Source: Cupriavidus malaysiensis
GTDB taxonomy: Bacteria > Pseudomonadota > Gammaproteobacteria > Burkholderiales > Burkholderiaceae
Direction: 5' to 3'
DNA length: 64,000 bases
NCBI RefSeq assembly: GCF_001854325.1
Contig: NZ_CP017755.1
Location: forward strand, 558,001-622,000
This document shows positions 24,888 through 31,986 of this stretch, in pieces. Position 1 is the first letter of the stretch, and each line of letters starts with the position of its first letter. The translations under genes were made by a program, and so were the position numbers. The notes beneath the pieces are model-generated. The model saw only the letters and a program-made list of their open reading frames with translations, was not told the DNA's origin and ran no database searches.

Positions 24888-26222
24888 TCAGGCCGTTTCC
24901 GCCCGGCGAGGCCCGCTCATCGCCGGCCGGCCGGGGCGGAAATACAGTACGAAGATCAACGCGGCAAGCACCAGGGCCGAACTGAGCAACAGCAGGCTCA
25001 ACGTGAAGCCGCCGGTCGCCGCCTTGATGGCGCCGACCGCCACCGGCGCCACCATGCCCGCGCTGCCGCCGACCGTGCTGACGATGGCGATGCCGGCGGC
25101 CGCGCTGCGTCCCGACAGCAGGCTGCCCGGCATGGACCACAGCACGGTGAACGCGCTGGAGGTGCCGGCCGCGGCCAGCGCGAGGCACAGGATCGCCGGC
25201 AAGGCATCGTGCTGGAAGCGCGTGGTCAGCATCAGGCCGGCAGCACCGGCGAGGGCGCCCGCGGCGAAGTGCCAGCGGCGCTCGCCGGTGCGGTCCGAGT
25301 GCCGGCCGACGAGGAGCGAGGCGATCACGCCGGTAGTGGCGGGCACGATGGCGTAGAGGCCGACCTGCATCACTGTCAGCCCCATGCCCTTGAGCATGGT
25401 CGGTTGCCAGAAGGCGAGCGCGTAGATGCCGAGGATCAGCAGGAAGGAGACGAAGCCCAGTACCCAGACGCGCGCATCGCGCATGGCGGCGCCGAGGCCG
25501 CTGTGGGCATCGGCCGGCGGCGCGGGCGAGTCCGCGCGCAGCAGTGCCTGCAGCCTTGCCTTGTCGGCCTCGTGCAGCCAGGCGGCCTCGGCGGGCCGGT
25601 CCGGCAGCGTGCGGAAGGCCACGATGCCCAGCAGCACGCAGGGGATGCCCTCCAGCAGATAGAGCCATTGCCAGCCGCGCAGGCCGGCGGCGCCATCGAG
25701 GTAGGTCATGATCGCGCCGGCCATCGGACCGGCCAGGATCGGCGCCACGCTGAACGCCATGAAGAACAGCGCGGTGGCTTGCGCCAGCCGGCGGCGCGGG
25801 AACCACAGCGTCAGGTAGTAGAGCACGCCCGGCGCGAAGCCGGCCTCGAACACGCCGATGAGGAAGCGCAGTGCGTAGAACTGCGTCGGCGTGCGCACGA
25901 ACATCATCGCCGCCGAGGCCAGGCCCCACAGGCACAGGATGCGCAGCAGCGTCGCGCGCACGCCGATGCGCGCCAGCAGCAGGTTGCTCGGCACCTCGAA
26001 CACCGCGTAGCCGACGAAGAAGAGGCTTGCGCCCAGGCCGAACACGGCATCGCTGAAGGCCAGCTGTTCCTTCATCTGCAACTGCGCATAGCCGACGTTG
26101 GTGCGGTCGAGGTAGTTGAACACATAGCAGAGGCACAGCACCGGCAGCAGCCGCCAGCCGATGCGGTGGAACAGCGCAGCCTCGTCGCCCGCGCGTGCCG
26201 GGATCGATGTACGCCCGTTCAT
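24888..26222 (-). CDS. MFS transporter, anion:cation symporter (ACS) type
   Basis: 444 aa, 12 membrane helices. ATG 26222 has GGGAG seven bases upstream on its strand. The N-terminus LPVLCLCYVFNYLDRTNVGYAQLQM is typical of the ACS family (tartrate, phthalate, glucarate and 4-hydroxyphenylacetate carriers). It should import an organic anion with H+ or Na+. It is divergent from the Crp/Fnr regulator across 343 bp; a 45-bp element in that gap recurs upstream of the cupin/SnoaL operon. Confidence 0.9.
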   Translation of the reverse strand: MNGRTSIPARAGDEAALFHRIGWRLLPVLCLCYVFNYLDRTNVGYAQLQMKEQLAFSDAVFGLGASLFFVGYAVFEVPSNLLLARIGVRATLLRILCLWGLASAAMMFVRTPTQFYALRFLIGVFEAGFAPGVLYYLTLWFPRRRLAQATALFFMAFSVAPILAGPMAGAIMTYLDGAAGLRGWQWLYLLEGIPCVLLGIVAFRTLPDRPAEAAWLHEADKARLQALLRADSPAPPADAHSGLGAAMRDARVWVLGFVSFLLILGIYALAFWQPTMLKGMGLTVMQVGLYAIVPATTGVIASLLVGRHSDRTGERRWHFAAGALAGAAGLMLTTRFQHDALPAILCLALAAAGTSSAFTVLWSMPGSLLSGRSAAAGIAIVSTVGGSAGMVAPVAVGAIKAATGGFTLSLLLLSSALVLAALIFVLYFRPGRPAMSGPRRAETA

Positions 26223-26334
26223 CGCGCCGCTCCCGTCGGGGCGGCATGGACGGCAGGCACGGTGGGGCCGGCATGGGCCGGTGCGGGCAGGCGTGCGCCT
26301 GTTGGCGTGGCGAGGCTCATTGGGGGATGTCTCC

Positions 26335-26349
26335 GTTCTGTTCTGTTCT
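26335..26349. repeat. GTTCT triplicate
   Basis: GTTCT repeats three times in the divergent gap between the MFS and Crp/Fnr genes. Short and of unknown meaning. Confidence 0.5.
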
Positions 26350-26412
26350 GGTCTTGTCTCGGGTGGATGCCATCGCTGCGGGCGATCGGCGCGGGCGAGC
26401 GGTGTGACTTGT

Positions 26413-26470
26413 CGCGCCCGCATCGATTGTCGGCAGCGGGCGCGCGGGACACTGTCGCCTTTTGGCAGTC
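26413..26470. promoter_or_regulatory. regulatory element between MFS and Crp/Fnr genes (copy 1)
   Basis: A 9-bp inverted repeat, CGCGCCCGC (26413-26421) and GCGGGCGCG (26436-26444), overlaps a 45-bp sequence (26424-26468) that begins CGATTGTCGGCAG and contains ACTGTCGC and TTGGC. The same order of blocks occurs at 28450-28494. Beyond this the 343-bp gap (26223-26565) holds no gene. Confidence 0.55.
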
Positions 26471-26565
26471 GCGGATGGGGGAATACCCTTCTCGCCGTCG
26501 CCGGCCATTCCGCGGCGCGGGGATGGCTTGGTATATTGCAGCGGTCGTTTTCCCGAAGTCGCGCG

Positions 26566-27267
26566 ATGCCGTCCGACACCATGCGAGACCACTCCACCAC
26601 CAGGCCGGAAGGTGCTCCTGCCGAACTGCTCTCACCGGAACTGGAAGCCCTGCTGCGCGCGCACGCCATCCGCAAGCGCCTGGCCCGGGGCGACGTGCTG
26701 TTCACCTACGGTTCGTCGCCCGATGCGCTGTTCTGCGTGGAGCGGGGCCAGATCCGCTTCAGCGTCACCGCGGCCAGCGGCAAGGAGGCGGTGCTCAGCA
26801 TGCTGGAGTCGGGCCAATGGTTCGGTGAGGTGTCGCTCTTCATCGATGCGCCGCGTGTCTACGATGCGCGCGCGATGGTCGACAGCGAACTGCTGATGGT
26901 GCCGGCCACTTCCTTCCACGAGATCGTCGACGAGCGGCCGGCTTTCCTGCTGGAGTTCATGCGCCTGGTCTGCCGGCGCTACCGCTGGGCACTGGAGTGG
27001 ATCGACGAGACCATGCTGCTGCCGCTGCCCATGCGGCTGGCGCGCCGGCTGCTGGCGGCAAAGCATGCGCACGACCTGTCCGCGACGGGCGTCCCGCAAG
27101 AGCCGGCGGCGCTGCGGCTGTCGCAGGAAGACCTGGGGCAGATGCTTGGCGTCTCGCGGCAGAGCGTGAACCGCCAGCTCAAGGAATGGGAGGCGCAGGG
27201 GATGCTCCGGCTCGACTACGGGCGTGTCACGCTGCTCGACCAGGAGGCCTTGCGCCGCCTGGCCTGA
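26566..27267 (+). CDS. Crp/Fnr family transcriptional regulator
   Basis: 233 aa from ATG 26566 (ATG 26581 is an alternative). An N-terminal cyclic-nucleotide-binding-like barrel (DVLFTYGSSPDALFCVERGQIRFSV, QWFGEVSLF) is followed by a long helix and a winged HTH (LSQEDLGQMLGVSRQSVNRQLKEWEAQGML). No four-cysteine cluster of FNR type is present, so it is not an iron-sulfur oxygen sensor. It probably controls the divergent MFS gene and, from the shared element, the cupin/SnoaL operon. Confidence 0.9.
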   Translation: MPSDTMRDHSTTRPEGAPAELLSPELEALLRAHAIRKRLARGDVLFTYGSSPDALFCVERGQIRFSVTAASGKEAVLSMLESGQWFGEVSLFIDAPRVYDARAMVDSELLMVPATSFHEIVDERPAFLLEFMRLVCRRYRWALEWIDETMLLPLPMRLARRLLAAKHAHDLSATGVPQEPAALRLSQEDLGQMLGVSRQSVNRQLKEWEAQGMLRLDYGRVTLLDQEALRRLA

Positions 27268-27318
27268 GGCTTGGCTCGATGTCGGGCCGGCGCCGGGGCT
27301 CGCATCCCGGCCGGTGCC

Positions 27319-27825
27319 TCAGCCGACCGAGAATTCCGCACCGCCCCTGGGGCGGATATAGCGCGGCATCGGCATCATGCCGGCCTGCACCGCGCCGAGG
27401 ATCGCCGCTTCGATCGCGCCCGCGTCCATGATGCTGTGGTATTCGCCGCCGACGAAATTGATGTTGGCGCCGTGCACGACCATGATGCCCTCCGCCGCCT
27501 CGCTTGCCTCCGCCGGCACCGAGAAGGTGTGGATCGAGCCGCCCGGCTCGTACAGGTAGCTGCCGGCGGTCTGCGGGTCGCCGGGATACTCCACGTAGTT
27601 CCACCGTCCCTTGGTCGTGTAGAAATGCACGGTACCGGTGTGGAAATGCGTCGGCAGCACGGTGCCGGGGGCGAAGCAGCCGTACAGTACCCAGACGCCA
27701 TTCTCGCGGTCGAGGAACAATGGCGTGATGGTCACGCCCGGCACTTCGGTGGGCAGGCGCGGCGCCGTCTCGACATTGAGGGTCAGCAGGCGATCCTGGT
27801 GGGTGGTGGCTTCTGGCAGGGTCAT
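27319..27825 (-). CDS. cupin protein, 2,4'-dihydroxyacetophenone dioxygenase-like
   Basis: 168 aa single-domain cupin. The metal site is PTHFHTGTVHFYT with later EPGGSIHTFSVP. Overall sequence resembles bacterial 2,4'-dihydroxyacetophenone dioxygenase, an iron cupin that cleaves the C-C bond between the carbonyl and hydroxymethyl carbons of a hydroxyketone. True substrate is not shown. It lies 37 bp downstream of the SnoaL-like gene and is probably the second gene of that operon. Confidence 0.82.
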   Translation of the reverse strand: MTLPEATTHQDRLLTLNVETAPRLPTEVPGVTITPLFLDRENGVWVLYGCFAPGTVLPTHFHTGTVHFYTTKGRWNYVEYPGDPQTAGSYLYEPGGSIHTFSVPAEASEAAEGIMVVHGANINFVGGEYHSIMDAGAIEAAILGAVQAGMMPMPRYIRPRGGAEFSVG

Positions 27826-27862
27826 GGTCGATGTCTCCGGATTTCGGTGGGGAACATGCCGC

Positions 27863-28369
27863 TCAGGCGGTGGCCGTCGCGGGCGCCCGGGCGTCGCCCA
27901 GCAAGGCCTCGATGGCCTGGTGCCTGCGCTCGGCCGGCAGGCCGGCCAGCAGTTGCCGCAGCATGGACAGGCTGTCGTAGTAGATGCGCTCGCAGGCCAG
28001 CCTGTCGCCGTCGAACAGGAAGAAGGCCGTCATGCGGCAGCGGAACGGGTTGCCGGTGGGCGGCAGCCCGTTCAGGTTGCCCCGGTGCGTGCCGAGCAGC
28101 CAGAACTCCACCACCACGGCATCGTCGGCGTGGCGCAGCTGGATGATCTCGCTGCGCTGGTCGGGGAAGGCCTGGCGGCTCTGCGCGTAGTAGCGCCGGA
28201 CATCGTCATGGCCGTCGAAGACGTGCCCGGTGGCGATCAGTTCGTAGCGCGGGTGCGGGAAGGTCGACAGCACCGCGTCGAAATCCTGCCGGACCTCGTC
28301 GGCGAAGTGGTCCAGCACGATGCGCTCACGGCGGGCGCGCAGTTCGGCGTCGGGGATTGGGGTGTGCAT
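27863..28369 (-). CDS. SnoaL-like (NTF2 fold) ester cyclase family protein
   Basis: 168 aa. ATG 28369 is preceded by GGAG inside an upstream ATGGAG, so the longer start at 28381 is unlikely. TFPHPRYELIATGHVFDG, AFPDQRSEII and VVVEFWLLGTHRGNLNGLPPTG match the paralogue at 20458-20892. It should bind a hydrophobic or aromatic ligand. Together with the cupin dioxygenase and the MFS carrier it suggests uptake and cleavage of an aryl ketone or similar compound. Confidence 0.82.
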   Translation of the reverse strand: MHTPIPDAELRARRERIVLDHFADEVRQDFDAVLSTFPHPRYELIATGHVFDGHDDVRRYYAQSRQAFPDQRSEIIQLRHADDAVVVEFWLLGTHRGNLNGLPPTGNPFRCRMTAFFLFDGDRLACERIYYDSLSMLRQLLAGLPAERRHQAIEALLGDARAPATATA

Positions 28370-28449
28370 TGCGGTCTCCATGCTCGATATCGTTGTGCGC
28401 GGATCGCGCCCGGCTGCGCAAGGGGCGTGCCGTGGATGCGATCGCGGGA

Positions 28450-28494
28450 CGATTATCGGCAGGACGTGCGCGCAAGACTGTCGCGGATTGGCGG
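28450..28494. promoter_or_regulatory. regulatory element upstream of the SnoaL/cupin operon (copy 2)
   Basis: This sequence begins CGATTATCGGCAG and contains GCGCG, GACTGTCGC and TTGGCGG. Aligned with 26424-26468 without gaps it matches at most positions. It lies 80-125 bp upstream of the SnoaL-like start, as expected of an operator for the Crp/Fnr protein. Confidence 0.55.
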
Positions 28495-28625
28495 TTGCCG
28501 TTCAGGAGTTTCCTGGGGGAGCGGACCGGCGCGGCGTGCCGGCTCAGGCGTCCGCCGCCTCGCCGCGGATATGCGAGGCTGCCGCTTTCTGCAGGTCGAG
28601 GTCGTACTCGAGCTGCGCCGGATCT

Positions 28626-28658
28626 TTGACATGTAATTAGGCGCCATATAATATGGCG
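28626..28658 (+). promoter_or_regulatory. promoter and MarR operator
   Basis: TTGACA (28626-28631), a 17-bp spacer and TAATAT (28649-28654) form a near-consensus sigma-70 promoter. A dyad, CGCCATAT-A-ATATGGCG (28642-28658), covers the -10. This is a textbook self-repression site for the MarR gene that starts at 28662. Confidence 0.85.
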
Positions 28659-28661
28659 ACT

Positions 28662-29171
28662 ATGATTGAGCTTGAGCAAAAATACCGGGCCCTGCTGGAC
28701 GAGGCGGAACGCCGTGGGCTGCCGGACGTGGACAATATCCGCCTGTGTTTCCAGGCGCTGTCGCTGGCCGCCGCGATCGACCGCGATTGCGCGGCGATGC
28801 TGGCGCCGCATGGATTATCCGAAGGACGCTTCGTGCTGCTGTTCCTGCTGGACGCGGCCGGCGCGGGCATCGCGCCCAAGGTGCTGGCCGAGCAGGCCGG
28901 CGTGACGCGCGCCACGGTCACGGGCCTGCTCGATGGCCTGGAGCGCGAGGCCCTGGTCGAGCGGCGGGCCGATGCCGAGGACCGTCGCGGCGTGCAGGTC
29001 CGGCTCACGCGCAAGGGCAAGCAACTGGCCGCGACTGTGTTCGCGCAGCATGGCGGCTGGATCGCCGGCCTGTTCGGCGGCCTGTCCGAGCCGGAGCGGC
29101 ACCAGCTCTCGGCGCTGCTCGCCAAGGTGGCAGCGGACCTGGCCGCCCGTACGGCGGAGCGGGGCGCATGA
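28662..29171 (+). CDS. MarR family transcriptional regulator
   Basis: 169 aa. The ATG at 28653 lies within the -10 element, so ATG 28662 is the first usable start; the predicted transcript begins about 28661, which would make the mRNA leaderless. The winged HTH contains KVLAEQAGVTRATVTGLLDGLEREALVERRADAEDRRGVQVRLTRKG split over the usual helices and wing. The gene overlaps the next one by ATGA. It may sense an alkylating or oxidising compound that the repair protein deals with. Confidence 0.9.
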   Translation: MIELEQKYRALLDEAERRGLPDVDNIRLCFQALSLAAAIDRDCAAMLAPHGLSEGRFVLLFLLDAAGAGIAPKVLAEQAGVTRATVTGLLDGLEREALVERRADAEDRRGVQVRLTRKGKQLAATVFAQHGGWIAGLFGGLSEPERHQLSALLAKVAADLAARTAERGA

Positions 29172-29953
29172 ACGCGGCGAACGCGGCGGCAACCCGCAAG
29201 GGCGCGAGCCGCGCCGCCGATATCGCCCCCGACGTGCTTGCCGCCCTGTCGCGCGGCGAGTTGCAGAGCGCGACGCTGGCGGAGTGCCTGGCGGTGGACC
29301 AGGCGCGCTTGCTGGGCGCGGTATTCCCGGCGCTGCCGCCGCCCTTGCACGAGGCCGCCGGGATGGCGTGCCGGCAGGGCATCCTGCAGCGCATGCGCTG
29401 CATCGCCGACCTGCTGTGGGCGGAACTGGGAGGCGCCGGCATCGACACCTGCGCCCGGCACGGCTCCGACACGGTGCGGGGCTGGTCCTGCTTCATGATC
29501 GGCGCGCAGCCCGGCCTGGACCTGGACGCGCGCCTGGACGCGATCCGTCAGCTGGCGGACGATCCGCACTTCGGTGTGCGCGAATGGGCCTGGCTGGCAC
29601 TGCGGCCTCACCTGGCTGCGGCGCTGCCCGCCGCGATCGAGCGGCTGGCGGGATGGACTTCGCTGCCCTCGGAGCGCCTGCGCCGCTTCGCCTGCGAGGC
29701 GCTGCGTCCGCGCGGTGTCTGGTGCGCGCACCTGGCACCGCTGAAGAAGGATCCCGCCATGGCCCTGCCGGTGTTGTCGCCATTGCGGGCCGATCCGTCA
29801 GGTTATGTGCAGGACTCGGTGGCCAACTGGCTCAACGACGCGGCCAAGGACCAGCCGCGCTGGGTCAGTGCGCTGTGCGAGCAGTGGTCGGCACAGAGCC
29901 CGGCGCAGGCCACCGCGCGCATCTGCAAGCGTGCCTTGCGCAACGTGAAGTAG
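29168..29953 (+). CDS. DNA alkylation repair protein (HEAT-like, AlkC/AlkD superfamily)
   Basis: 261 aa, start overlapping the MarR stop (ATGA). Helical repeats are seen in IRQLADDPHFGVREWAWLALRPHL, LRRFACEALRPRGVW and LSPLRADPSGYVQDSVANWLND, with KDQPRWVSAL and ICKRALRN at the end. These HEAT-like repeats match the AlkC/AlkD glycosylases that remove positively charged alkylpurines without base flipping. Co-transcribed with the MarR gene, which probably controls it. Confidence 0.85.
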   Translation: MNAANAAATRKGASRAADIAPDVLAALSRGELQSATLAECLAVDQARLLGAVFPALPPPLHEAAGMACRQGILQRMRCIADLLWAELGGAGIDTCARHGSDTVRGWSCFMIGAQPGLDLDARLDAIRQLADDPHFGVREWAWLALRPHLAAALPAAIERLAGWTSLPSERLRRFACEALRPRGVWCAHLAPLKKDPAMALPVLSPLRADPSGYVQDSVANWLNDAAKDQPRWVSALCEQWSAQSPAQATARICKRALRNVK

Positions 29954-30041
29954 GGATGCCGTGAATCGGCCCAGCAACTCAGCAGCGCAGCAGCGCAACA
30001 ACGCAACCGCGGAACCGCGGAACCGCAACAAGGAGAACGAC

Positions 30042-30392
30042 ATGACCACATCCGGCCATCACTATCTCGTCGAGCTGTACACGCCGAAGCCGGCGTGGCG
30101 GACGCTGGCACCGGAACAGCGCGAGCGCTTCCTGGCCGGCATCGCCCAGGGCATGCAAGGCCTTGGAGCGCTCGGGATCGAGATCCTGTCTCTGGGCCGG
30201 GCCGATGCCGGGGTCGAGCGTGCCGCGGGCCATCGCTACCTGGGCATCTGGCGCTGTGCTGACGCGGCGGCCCGGGATGCCTTGCTGGCGGGTATCGAGG
30301 CGTCGGGGTGGTACGGCTACTTCGAGCACGTCAATGCCGCCGGCGGCGGTGGCGGCCTGGCATCCCACCTGGCGGAGCTGGCCGGGGACTGA
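30042..30392 (+). CDS. small protein of unknown function (DUF6616-like)
   Basis: 116 aa. AAGGAG precedes ATG 30042; upstream in-frame codons run through a Gln/Asn-Ala low-complexity leader that is probably non-coding. The chain YLVELYTPKPAW, RERFLAGIAQGMQGL and HRYLGIWRCAD suggests a ferredoxin-like alpha-beta fold like YCII or Dabb proteins. I think DUF6616 fits but am not certain. The preceding 88 bp carry reiterated aaccgcgg blocks. Confidence 0.65.
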   Translation: MTTSGHHYLVELYTPKPAWRTLAPEQRERFLAGIAQGMQGLGALGIEILSLGRADAGVERAAGHRYLGIWRCADAAARDALLAGIEASGWYGYFEHVNAAGGGGGLASHLAELAGD

Positions 30393-30423
30393 GGACGGGT
30401 TGGCGCGCCCGGCCGCCGCGCGC

Positions 30424-30570
30424 TCAGTCCGCCGAGATCTTGCCGACCTCGACGACCTTCTTCCAGCGCGCGAATTCACCGGCCTGGAGGACCGAGAACT
30501 GCTCCGGCGTGTTGGCCACGATCTCGAAGCCCGCCTCCAGCAGCTTGGGCCTGATGGCCGGATCGCGCAC
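30424..30570 (-). pseudogene. C-terminal remnant of a Bug/TctC receptor
   Basis: Read leftward, this encodes RDPAIRPKLLEAGFEIV, TPEQFSVLQAGEFARWKKVV and a terminal GKISAD, the standard Bug C-terminus. Everything before it is missing; the sequence switches at about 30570 to the LacI remnant on the other strand. Confidence 0.72.
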
Positions 30571-30720
30571 CTGAGCCCGTCGCTGACCATGGTGCAGGTC
30601 GACGGCGCCGGCATCGGCACCCGGGCGGCGCAGTTGCTGCTGGCGCGCTGCCGGGGAGAGTCGGTGGCGCCGGCGGTGGTGGATGTCGGTTTCCGTGTCG
30701 TCGAGCGCGGCTCGACCTAG
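30571..30720 (+). pseudogene. C-terminal remnant of a LacI family regulator
   Basis: Read rightward, LSPSLTMVQVDGAGIG, AAQLLLARCRG and FRVVERGST form the normal end of a LacI effector domain. It begins abruptly where the Bug remnant ends. The two would originally have been divergent, with their N-terminal halves and promoters between them. Confidence 0.7.
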
Positions 30721-30763
30721 TCCCTGCATTGGCCGCCGGGCGCCGGCCCGCGGTGCGGCAGGC

Positions 30764-31531
30764 CTACATCTCGCGGCCGGCCGTCTCGAAACGGTAGACC
30801 AGGCGCTGCAGGAAGGTCCGCTGCGCCGGGTCCAGGGCGAGGAAGCGGCAGCCGACCAGGTGCTGGACCAGCGCATGGCGCCGGATGATGCCGTGTCCGG
30901 TGGCCTGCAATGTTGCTTCCATCATGCCGTGCACGCCGAAGTGCAGTTCGCAGCGCTCCACCACGGTACCCGTGGGCAGCACGTCCTGCTGCGCCGCGCT
31001 CGAGCGCAGGCCGACGCCCGTCTGCGACAGGTTGTCGATGCCCAGCCGCTGCACGCGCCCGTCCCGCGCCGGCAGCGTGCAGGAAAAGTTGTACTCCGGC
31101 GCGATCTGCACGCGCGGCTGCTCGCGGCGCTCGTCGAAGTCGAGCCGGGTGGGGAATTCGGCGGCACAGGCCAGCCCGCCCCGGTAGCGCACCGTGCGCG
31201 GGTTCAGGATCGGGAAGCCGATCGGTACGTCGCGCAGCCGGGCGGAAAACCGCACCTCGCCCGAGGCCAGCAGGAAATCCTGTTCGGCTGGCGTGCGGCA
31301 GCCTTCGAAGAAAAACAGCCGCGCCACCGGATCGACGCCGAGCAGGATGGTCGACATCGCCGCGCCGCCGCGCCCGAGCAGCTGGCCCCGGCACTGCAGC
31401 CAGGCCAGGTCCTGCAGCGCCAGGCTGATGCGTGCCGGATCGAGGGCGGATTCCCGCCCGGCCGCCGGCAGGGAATCTGCCTGTGCCTCCGCGTCGGCGC
31501 CATGGCCCTGGCTGGGGTCGGGGTGATCCAT
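30764..31531 (-). CDS. PilZ domain protein, YcgR-like flagellar brake
   Basis: 255 aa. An N-terminal YcgR-type domain (about residues 35-135: STILLGVDPVARLFFFEGC) precedes a PilZ domain with both c-di-GMP motifs: RREQPR (R-x-x-x-R) and DNLSQTGVGL (D/N-x-S-x-x-G). Such proteins slow the flagellar motor or act on cellulose or other targets when c-di-GMP rises. The 455-bp gap 31532-31986 above it has GC hairpins (GGGGCCGG 31699 with CCGGCCCC 31720) and G-tracts at 31828-31842 but no gene. Confidence 0.85.
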   Translation of the reverse strand: MDHPDPSQGHGADAEAQADSLPAAGRESALDPARISLALQDLAWLQCRGQLLGRGGAAMSTILLGVDPVARLFFFEGCRTPAEQDFLLASGEVRFSARLRDVPIGFPILNPRTVRYRGGLACAAEFPTRLDFDERREQPRVQIAPEYNFSCTLPARDGRVQRLGIDNLSQTGVGLRSSAAQQDVLPTGTVVERCELHFGVHGMMEATLQATGHGIIRRHALVQHLVGCRFLALDPAQRTFLQRLVYRFETAGREM

Positions 31532-31986
31532 GAGATATCCATCGGGAAGCGCCTGCCGCCCCGGGGAAGGCGGGCGGCAGGGCGCAAGATCGAACCAATC
31601 CGAAGGATAACGGCGCGCGGAGCTCCGGGCTGAAGTCGCCCTGGACGATTCCTTGCCGGAACGGGACGCCGCGGCGGACCGCGCGGCCGCCGCCGGCTGG
31701 GGCCGGACCCGGCTCCAAGCCGGCCCCGACGTGGTCTTAGCCGGCCGTCACCGCTTGACCGGGCTCGCCGTGCGCGGGTTCCCTCACCTGGCGATCCTGC
31801 TCTTGCATGTTTGGCTTCCTGACTTCCGGGGGGGAGGGGGGGAGCGCATCATCTCATGGCCCCGCCGGGCCGTTCCCTCGATGGAGTCGTGCGCCGGGGG
31901 GCGGCGTGGCCAGGCGCGCGCGGCGCGCCGGCGCCCTGCCCCGGGGAGCCGCCCGCGCCGCCGCGCCCGCCTTCGCGGCCTCTCCC

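Noticed and set aside
31828..31842. G7-A-G7 tract as a regulatory G-quadruplex
   Set aside because: A single imperfect tract downstream of the desulfurase gene, with no promoter or start nearby; composition alone explains it.
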